Shown here piece after piece: positions 7,530 through 12,767 of a DNA stretch of 12,767 nucleotides. Within the stretch, counting starts at the first letter, position 1; every line of letters begins with the position of its first letter. A program made the position numbers and the translations under genes. The notes under the pieces are model-generated. The model had not been told where the DNA came from and did not search any database. It saw only the letters and a list, made by a program, of their open reading frames with translations. The DNA is from an uncultured Porphyromonas sp. (GTDB taxonomy: Bacteria; Bacteroidota; Bacteroidia; Bacteroidales; Porphyromonadaceae): NCBI GenBank assembly GCA_902465775.1, contig CABQOJ010000017.1:1-12767 (forward strand). Reading direction: 5' to 3'.

Positions 7530-7574
7530 TAGCGACACTAACCTTTCCCCACACAGGCTCTGACTATCCCACAC

Positions 7575-7656
7575 ACTAGCAGCACTAGTTCCACTAGATT
7601 CACTAGAGCCACTAGTCCCCACTAGACTCACTAGAAGCACTAGTTTCACTAACTAC
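7575..7656. repeat. Tandem 9-bp repeats ACTAGNNNC before the anchor gene
   Basis: Nine units follow each other: ACTAGCAGC, ACTAGTTCC, ACTAGATTC, ACTAGAGCC, ACTAGTCCCC (10 bp), ACTAGACTC, ACTAGAAGC, ACTAGTTTC and the degenerate ACTAACTAC. Eight CTAG tetramers fall within about 70 bp. The array ends 21 bp before the anchor start codon, so it makes up most of the leader of that gene. No promoter box is seen. Confidence 0.9.
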
Positions 7657-7677
7657 TAACCAGCTCCGCTACCTCCA

Positions 7678-8580
7678 ATGGCAAAGAAAGTACTACTATT
7701 ACCCCTCACAGTGCTACTCATGGCGCTACTCTCCTCATGCGTGTATGAGGACCTGAGTAAGTGTCCCGAGCCACGACTACGCTTCGTCTACTACGCAGAC
7801 GGGAGCGACAACGTCCTGCCCAACTACATCCAGGATGGGCACCTATACATATATGACGAGTCGGGAGCGGTATGCTATACACGGCAACTCACACGTCGAG
7901 ACTTAGCAGAGGGGATTCAGCTACCCGTCTTGACCTTCGCCCAGTACCGAGTCATCGCCTGGGCCAACGTGACCAAGCAGTCACAGATAGCTAACCCGGA
8001 CCAGCTCGCCAAGGCTGACATCACAGCACAGCCAGACGACAAAGGCATTTACCGAGGCACTGACTCGCTATACCGTGCTGAGCTATCACTAGACCTGCGC
8101 CATGAGCCGCAGGGCGAGTACACCGTACCCTTCTCATCAGCTCACATCGGGCTCGATGTAGTCATCAAGGGTTATGACGCATTCCACCCCGGTGCGGGTG
8201 AGCCACGCATAGAGATATCTGGCGGTACGCACTACAACTTCGTCGAGCATCCTGCCGGCATACCTTTGCCCGATGCTTACAAACCATTCGTCCCTTATCT
8301 GGGACACTCCGAGCGTGACGACATGTATCGCGCACGCTTCGACCTCTTCCGCTTCACCGATGCTCAGGCGCCCGTGCTGCGACTCATCGACAGCAAGTCT
8401 GGCAAGGAGATTAAGCGCATTGAGTTCACCGACTACCTCAAGAGCCACAATCTCTCCTTCGACAAGCTCCACGAGGCCAACCTCCCGTTACTGATTACCT
8501 TCACGGCTCCGCTGCAGATCACCATCAAACCATTCGTCTGGGGCAGCATCAACATCAAGCCTGACAAGTATAAGCAATAG
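7678..8580 (+). CDS. Fimbrial anchor lipoprotein, FimB/Mfa2 family
   Basis: Outer-membrane anchor that holds the fimbrial shaft on the cell and limits its length, by analogy with Mfa2 and FimB of P. gingivalis. The protein is 300 aa, the normal size for the family. A signal peptide ends in the lipobox LLSSC with C21, followed by VYEDLSKCP, the Mfa2-family N-terminal signature (lipid Cys, acidic stretch, second Cys near C29). The rest is predicted to be two beta-sandwich domains. The C-terminus, ITIKPFVWGSINIKP with W288, closely resembles that of the pilin encoded just upstream. There is no linker before this strand and no Arg in the pilin processing position, as expected for a subunit that stays lipid-anchored. 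The ATG at 7678 is the natural start, right before the lysine-rich n-region. It lies 228 bp after the pilin gene, a long gap for an operon. Confidence 0.92.
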   Translation: MAKKVLLLPLTVLLMALLSSCVYEDLSKCPEPRLRFVYYADGSDNVLPNYIQDGHLYIYDESGAVCYTRQLTRRDLAEGIQLPVLTFAQYRVIAWANVTKQSQIANPDQLAKADITAQPDDKGIYRGTDSLYRAELSLDLRHEPQGEYTVPFSSAHIGLDVVIKGYDAFHPGAGEPRIEISGGTHYNFVEHPAGIPLPDAYKPFVPYLGHSERDDMYRARFDLFRFTDAQAPVLRLIDSKSGKEIKRIEFTDYLKSHNLSFDKLHEANLPLLITFTAPLQITIKPFVWGSINIKPDKYKQ

Positions 8581-8615
8581 AAATTAGAGATTAGAAGTTA
8601 GAGGTTAGAGAAATG
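8581..8615. repeat. Tandem 7-bp repeats after the anchor gene
   Basis: Directly after the anchor stop codon come AAATTAG, AGATTAG, AAGTTAG, AGGTTAG and AGAAATG, five heptads of the same family as the array at 4384-4453. The order AAGTTAG then AGGTTAG also occurs there, at 4426-4439. Confidence 0.85.
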
Positions 8616-8625
8616 AGTAACGATA

Positions 8626-8753
8626 TGTAGGGACGCACGCTAGTACCACGTCGCTCTGTAGGGACGCACGATCTGTGCGTCCGTTGTAGAACGGCAAAAC
8701 AAATAGCCCCGTAATTTTAACGGGGACGGACGCTCAGATCGAGCGTCCCTACA
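8626..8753. repeat. Dispersed inverted-repeat element, copy 3
   Basis: This copy has the same build as copy 2: a 31-nt half copy (8626-8656) and then a palindrome. The left arm is 8657-8684 and the right arm 8726-8753, differing at two of 28 positions, again ending TGTAGGG and CCCTACA. The interior differs from copy 2 and contains its own small hairpin, CCCCGT (8707-8712) with ACGGGG (8720-8725). The stretch TTTTAACGGGGACGGACGC is shared with copy 1. Confidence 0.88.
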
Positions 8754-8765
8754 GGACACAGTAAC

Positions 8766-8800
8766 AACAGCCAACAGCCAACAGCTAATCGCCAACAGCC
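8766..8800. repeat. Tandem 7-bp repeats AACAGCC before the tip gene
   Basis: Five heptads are seen: AACAGCC, AACAGCC, AACAGCT, AATCGCC and AACAGCC, running into an A-rich leader (AAAAAAGAAACCAC). They end 23 bp before the ATG at 8824. No promoter box is seen in this gap. Confidence 0.85.
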
Positions 8801-8823
8801 AAAAAAGAAACCACAATAACTAT

Positions 8824-11800
8824 ATGACACGTCTGACTAAATACACCATTCAGCTCATCAGCGGCTTGCTGCTCGCTCTGCTCACCGCAGGGTGCGTTGC
8901 CGACCGCAACGTGAGCGACTGCATCACCGAGGGTGAGGAGGTCGAGCTCGAGTTCGCCCTCCAGGTACCCGCCCTCGAGACTTCCCTGCGCCAGCTTAGC
9001 AAAGCTCAGGAGAAGCAGGTTGATAAGATCACGGTCCTCGTCTTCAATACCGATGGCATCGCCACTGAGGATCAGGAGACTTTCGCCTATAAGGCTACGG
9101 TCAAGAGCTCCTCTCCACAGGCCGATGGGACCACGCTACTACGCTGTGGTCTCAAGGCTACTGCAAGTAAGATGCGCGTCGTCTGTGTTGCCAATCATGA
9201 GTTCAACACTACAGACCTCGAGGGCAAGACCAAGCAAGAGATCTTTGAGGATACACGCATGGTCAAGCAGTTCACGACAGCTGGCTGGAAGACCGACGGC
9301 ACGCAGCTCATCCCTATGTGGGGTGAGAGCGATGCGCAACCTGTCAGCCGCGCCACTAAGTTCAACGATTGCACTGCCACCAACGCTAATGGTGTCATCC
9401 ACCTCGTCCGTGCCCTAGCACGTATCGACGTAGGTATCAACTTTGACGAGACCAAGCCCGCCGACGAGACCGCTCAGGGTGGGGCTAAGTTCAAGATTAA
9501 GTCCGTAAATGTCTACCGCTACGCACAGTCTATGTACGTGACCGGTACGCAGGCACTCACCTTCCGTATGGACGGTGCCACACGTGAGCCATTGCCTCAC
9601 ACGCCAGCTGGTATGACCGCTGCGGCAGACGGTGCGCCTCTCGTCTTCACTGCAGATGCTGGTGTCGACAGCTACGTACGCAACATCTATGTCCCTGAGA
9701 TCGCCAACAAGACCAAGGACAATGACCATCGCACCTGCCTCGTCATCGGCGGATACTATGACGGTAGCACCAAGGTGACCTACTACCGTGTCGACTTCAT
9801 CACACGCGAGATCAAGTCTCCACGAGACGTCATCACCAAGCAACTAGACGTACTGCGTAACCACCGCTACCGTTTCAACATCACCAAGATCGAAGGTCCT
9901 GGTACGGACACCCCCGAGGAGGCACTCACCACCGAGCCGGTCAACATCTCCTACGACGTCGTCGTCTGGGACGAGGCTAAGATCGACAAAATCATGTACG
10001 ACGGACAGTACTACCTCTCCGTCTCCAAGGATAAGTTCCACTTCGGCAAGGACGCCACCAGTGAGAACTACACCATCCGCACCAACTGGCCCGACGGCTA
10101 CAAGATTGTCAAGGCTGATGGAACTCCGTGGGCTACGACCGCTACGCAAGGCTCCTGGGCATACTTCACCGAGCCCGCTGGTCAGACCTTTAAGAAAGAT
10201 GCGGACATGACCAGCACGGTCAACGTCCTCGAGAATAACACTAACGGTGTCCGTACCATCGCTCCTACAGAGCTCTTCGTCCAGGCCGGCCGTATCAAGT
10301 GGCCTCTCAAGGTCACCCAGTCCGACAAGATCGAGCTCGACATCAAGATCTATCTTTGGGAGACTGGAGACTGGAAGAAAGACTGTGCCAAGGAGCCTAT
10401 CAATGCCCACACCTGTGTACCTGGTACGACATACAAATTCTGGGTCAAGTACACCGAGGGGGCTACCGTCGGTCGTGTGCAAGTGGACCGTGACGAGCAG
10501 TTTAAGTGGAATAGAGAGTCTGTCGATAAGGATCAAGGTATCGCCCTCTACACAGCAACCGTGGACCAGAAGGATGTGCCTGAGGATGACTTCTGGCTGA
10601 GCGAGGTGTCCAAGTTCAGAGTGGTCAAGGGCCCTGCTGAGGCTGCCACAAACCTCACGCTGAACTATATGAAGTGGGACGCTATCCCCTACAAGGATGC
10701 AGGCTTCACCCACAACATGCTCGATCGCAACAGAGAGCCTGTCTACGTGCTGGGAGACTTCAATCAGCGCTTCTACATCCGTGCCAATGCGCCTTATAAT
10801 CTCACGATTGAGACGAATGGAATTACGATTCAGAAGCTCTCAGGGAATCCTGTAGAGAGCCAAGTTGTTAAAGGCTGGCATGAGGGCAAGCTGATTCAGG
10901 AGAAGATACAACCAGCCTTTGTTGAAGGCGACCAGGTCAACTTCCAGACCTTCGACCATATCGGAGATAAGGATAAGGTTGATCTCGGGGATAACAGAAT
11001 CGTCAGCGCCGGTGTCAATTTCATAATCTCGCCCAAAGCAAATGAGGGTGAGCCTGGATACTTTAAACCGCATAAGTTCACGATACACTTTGTCGCTGGT
11101 ATCCTCCAGCCTGAGGCAAACACCTACGTCCTTGAAGCTGGCGAGCTACCTATCCTCATCCCCTGCTCGCAGATCAATAAAGCTGCCGACTGGTGGGAGG
11201 ATCAGATGGATGATCTCAATCAGATGATGCAATATCGCCTTAAGGCTGGTGGAGGTCAAGAGCCAGGCTTTACAAGGACTGTATACGAGAAGTATGTTGA
11301 TGAAAACGCAGAAAATGCAGCCGAAGCAGCAAGAATAAAGCAAAAAACAGAAGTAGTACCACTACCTAGATTAAAAGATGATGACAAAGACTGGACTGCG
11401 CAGCCTGTGTGGAGTACACTCCGTTCCACTGCAGGCAACGATTCTGGTCTCAAGCGAGTCGAAGCCGTACGTCTAGACTTCGGGTGTAAAAACTATATCA
11501 TAGTGACTCCTAGACCCGAATACGAAGGTTGTGTACTAGTCTCAGCTGTCAAGGGTTATAATACAGCCAAGCCTAAGATCCTGTGGAACTGGACCATTTG
11601 GGTCGTCAAGAAAGTAAAGGATGGTGGAAATGGTTATCCATGGGATGACGCTGACAATGGGCAGCACACTAAGCCCTACATGAATCGTAACCTAGGAGCA
11701 TACCGTATGGCCGCTGAGAGGGCTAGGGGTGTAGCTTACAACGTATACAACAACGACATGGCAGGTCTTTACTACAAGCATGGGACTCCAGTTCCTCACC

Positions 11801-12552
11801 ATGCTTACGAGGAGCAAGGAGCAGCGGCAACGACTGGTTCGCACTGCACGAAAGTGTGGTATAATCAGAAGCTAGTACATGCTCAGGCTCAGACACGTAT
11901 GAGCCCAACTCTTTATGGCATGGCATCTGCAAAGACTATGTGCTCCATGCATGACATCATCAATAAGCCTACGCAGATGATCGCTCGAAACCTCCAGTCT
12001 GAGTATATCATGGAGCTCGGCACATCTGAGTGGGGAGCTTATACCAAAAAGAAGATTTGGCAAGGAGGCGATGCTGCTTCTATCCTAAATAATGAGCGTG
12101 GCTTTGCTAACTTCTTAGGGAAGACGGATAAGACACCTTTTGATCCCTCTCCGTATGGCTGGAAAGTCCCCTCAGCTGGGGAGGAAAGTTTGGAACTCTG
12201 TAATCATCCCAATCTAGTTTTTGCTCGGACTGGAGGATTCCTTGCTGGTTGGTACAATACGATGAACCTAGCCTCCGAGGGTCAAAATGTTGCCCTTCAT
12301 GTAGCAACTTGCTATGCGAACTCAGACGCCCTAGTCTTTAACTACTATGACCTAACAAGACAGCAGTGGACGCACACCATCAATGGTGGAATCATCTCAG
12401 GTGCCAATACGATAACTATGGCATCGTCACAAATTCCAATCCGCTGTATCGAGAATGAGAAGGAGAGCGACTACCGCGACTACACGGCAGCTGGCGTGAT
12501 GATGAACGCCCGTAGCGCTACGAAAGCGGCTCGTCGCTATCACCGTCGCTAA
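8824..12552 (+). CDS. Large fimbrial tip/accessory lipoprotein with fimbrillin-like N-terminus and FISUMP-like C-terminus
   Basis: Putative pilus tip or accessory adhesin, 1242 aa. The signal peptide ends in LTAGC with C24. Residues 38-390 resemble a fimbrillin: strand EVELEFALQVPALETSLR ending at R56, a processing-type Arg, then VDKITVLVFNTDG, MRVVCVANHEF and the closing strand DVVVWDEAK with W382. Residues about 390-502 look BACON-like (RTNWPDG, then PLKVTQ at Q499). A middle part I cannot assign includes ANTYVLEAG near 765 and LPILIPCSQIN, like the DUF4906-type Bacteroidetes proteins. LWNWTIWVV at 920-928, MNRNLGA at 953-959, GWKVPS at 1112-1117 and IPIRCIEN around C1208 are typical of FISUMP (Fib_succ_major) domains. 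The last 30 residues are basic (ends AARRYHRR). Similar in size to Mfa5 but without a visible MIDAS motif. Base composition becomes more AT-rich from about 10790. Domain names are from motif recognition, not a search. Confidence 0.85.
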   Translation: MTRLTKYTIQLISGLLLALLTAGCVADRNVSDCITEGEEVELEFALQVPALETSLRQLSKAQEKQVDKITVLVFNTDGIATEDQETFAYKATVKSSSPQADGTTLLRCGLKATASKMRVVCVANHEFNTTDLEGKTKQEIFEDTRMVKQFTTAGWKTDGTQLIPMWGESDAQPVSRATKFNDCTATNANGVIHLVRALARIDVGINFDETKPADETAQGGAKFKIKSVNVYRYAQSMYVTGTQALTFRMDGATREPLPHTPAGMTAAADGAPLVFTADAGVDSYVRNIYVPEIANKTKDNDHRTCLVIGGYYDGSTKVTYYRVDFITREIKSPRDVITKQLDVLRNHRYRFNITKIEGPGTDTPEEALTTEPVNISYDVVVWDEAKIDKIMYDGQYYLSVSKDKFHFGKDATSENYTIRTNWPDGYKIVKADGTPWATTATQGSWAYFTEPAGQTFKKDADMTSTVNVLENNTNGVRTIAPTELFVQAGRIKWPLKVTQSDKIELDIKIYLWETGDWKKDCAKEPINAHTCVPGTTYKFWVKYTEGATVGRVQVDRDEQFKWNRESVDKDQGIALYTATVDQKDVPEDDFWLSEVSKFRVVKGPAEAATNLTLNYMKWDAIPYKDAGFTHNMLDRNREPVYVLGDFNQRFYIRANAPYNLTIETNGITIQKLSGNPVESQVVKGWHEGKLIQEKIQPAFVEGDQVNFQTFDHIGDKDKVDLGDNRIVSAGVNFIISPKANEGEPGYFKPHKFTIHFVAGILQPEANTYVLEAGELPILIPCSQINKAADWWEDQMDDLNQMMQYRLKAGGGQEPGFTRTVYEKYVDENAENAAEAARIKQKTEVVPLPRLKDDDKDWTAQPVWSTLRSTAGNDSGLKRVEAVRLDFGCKNYIIVTPRPEYEGCVLVSAVKGYNTAKPKILWNWTIWVVKKVKDGGNGYPWDDADNGQHTKPYMNRNLGAYRMAAERARGVAYNVYNNDMAGLYYKHGTPVPHHAYEEQGAAATTGSHCTKVWYNQKLVHAQAQTRMSPTLYGMASAKTMCSMHDIINKPTQMIARNLQSEYIMELGTSEWGAYTKKKIWQGGDAASILNNERGFANFLGKTDKTPFDPSPYGWKVPSAGEESLELCNHPNLVFARTGGFLAGWYNTMNLASEGQNVALHVATCYANSDALVFNYYDLTRQQWTHTINGGIISGANTITMASSQIPIRCIENEKESDYRDYTAAGVMMNARSATKAARRYHRR

Positions 12553-12567
12553 TACTCGCACTAGCCG

Positions 12568-12605
12568 TCACGGCTGAGCCGCCCAAGAGCGTGGCTCTGC
12601 CGTGA
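12568..12605 (+). terminator. Hairpin after the tip gene
   Basis: TCACGGC (12568-12574) pairs with GCCGTGA (12599-12605). Inside, GAGCCGC (12576-12582) pairs with GTGGCTC (12591-12597) apart from one mismatch. It starts 16 nt after the stop codon. The 9-mer GCGTGGCTC is shared with hairpin 2 at 7495. It has no T-tract. Confidence 0.5.
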
Positions 12606-12618
12606 TCGACAAACGACC

Positions 12619-12660
12619 CGAGGGGGCGCCGCCTGCACATTCGCAGGCAGCGCCCCCTCG
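12619..12660 (+). terminator. Probable terminator of the fimbrial cluster
   Basis: An 18-bp stem (12619-12636 with 12643-12660, arm CGAGGGGGCGCCGCCTGC) has a single mismatch and a 6-nt loop ACATTC. It is the strongest hairpin in the window apart from the dispersed elements. No U-run follows (CTCGTTGTAC), so termination may be inefficient or factor-dependent; it would work in either direction. Confidence 0.65.
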
Positions 12661-12720
12661 CTCGTTGTACCCCGTGACGTCGGAGCGATCGGACTGTCGG
12701 ACGGGCTTCAGAGCTGACGC
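12661..12720. other. Non-coding stretch after the terminator
   Basis: I see no gene here. GGAGCGATC and GGACTGTCG (12682-12699) look like two worn units of the 9-bp repeat family found at 4457-4602, but two units are too few to be sure. Confidence 0.3.
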
Positions 12721-12767
12721 ATGATAAAAGAGACAGTTGACTTTTGCAACAGTCTTATGAAAATGAG
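12721..12767 (+). CDS. Possible start of a further gene, cut by the window edge
   Basis: From the ATG at 12721 an open frame runs to the end of the window, encoding MIKETVDFCNSLMKM. Only 15 complete codons are visible, with no recognisable domain, signal peptide or promoter box, so it may equally be leader sequence. A later ATG lies at 12757 in the same frame. Confidence 0.2.
   Translation, partial: MIKETVDFCNSLMKM

Noticed and set aside
8265..8272. TACCTTTG promoter box inside the anchor gene
   Set aside because: It matches the -7 consensus but lies in the middle of the conserved anchor coding region, about 550 bp before the next start codon; probably chance.
9844..10713. Minus-strand frame of 289 codons inside the tip gene
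   Set aside because: The opposite frame encodes recognisable fimbrillin and BACON-like motifs; the antisense product is an artefact of C-ending codons.
8824..12552. von Willebrand A (Mfa5-type) tip protein
   Set aside because: The length is similar to Mfa5, but I found no DxSxS metal-binding motif; the C-terminal landmarks are of FISUMP type instead.

Overview
The window looks chromosomal and comes from a member of Bacteroidales, most likely Porphyromonas. I infer the P. asaccharolytica/P. uenonis group from a base composition near 50-55% GC, but no rRNA or other species marker is present. The evidence is the Bacteroidetes-type -7 promoter box (TAnnTTTG) at two places, the lack of Shine-Dalgarno sites, a DnaE close to the Bacteroidetes type, and a complete FimA/Mfa-type (type V) fimbrial locus, which is a hallmark of this order.

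Layout. (1) Positions 1-117 hold one copy of a dispersed inverted-repeat element, cut by the window edge. (2) On the minus strand, dnaE (4313 to 495, replicative DNA polymerase III alpha subunit) is followed 59 bp later by trxA (435 to 118, thioredoxin). (3) Positions 4374-4725 separate dnaE from the divergent fimbrial genes. This gap has a promoter at each end and, between them, ten 7-bp repeats followed by a long imperfect palindrome built of 9-bp repeats. (4) Four plus-strand genes form a fimbrial cluster: a type V pilin-like lipoprotein (4726-6087), a second pilin that is probably the major subunit (6334-7449), an Mfa2/FimB-type anchor lipoprotein (7678-8580), and a very large putative tip protein (8824-12552). 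(5) Positions 12553-12767 hold two hairpins, the second a probable terminator, and perhaps the first codons of another gene.

How the genes work together. In this pilus class (family knowledge), subunits are exported as lipoproteins. An Arg-specific protease removes the first beta strand, and the exposed groove is filled by a strand from the next subunit. An Mfa2-type anchor fixes the fibre in the outer membrane and a large accessory protein sits at the tip. The sequence fits this: both pilins and the tip candidate have a lipobox followed by a strand and an Arg at residue 41-56, and all four proteins carry a similar strand plus Trp motif, at the C-terminus of the three smaller ones and at the end of the pilin-like domain of the large one. 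The second pilin has codon usage typical of a highly expressed gene and is followed by two hairpins that could reduce read-through into the anchor gene.

The most unusual material is between the genes. The three gaps inside the cluster are nearly equal in length (246, 228 and 243 bp). Each contains a short tandem repeat of period 7, 9 or 12, and two also carry the dispersed inverted-repeat element. The large tip gene changes base composition part-way along, which suggests a mosaic 3' half. I see no clearly new enzymatic or defence system here; the window is a fimbrial locus with an unusual repeat-laden regulatory architecture.
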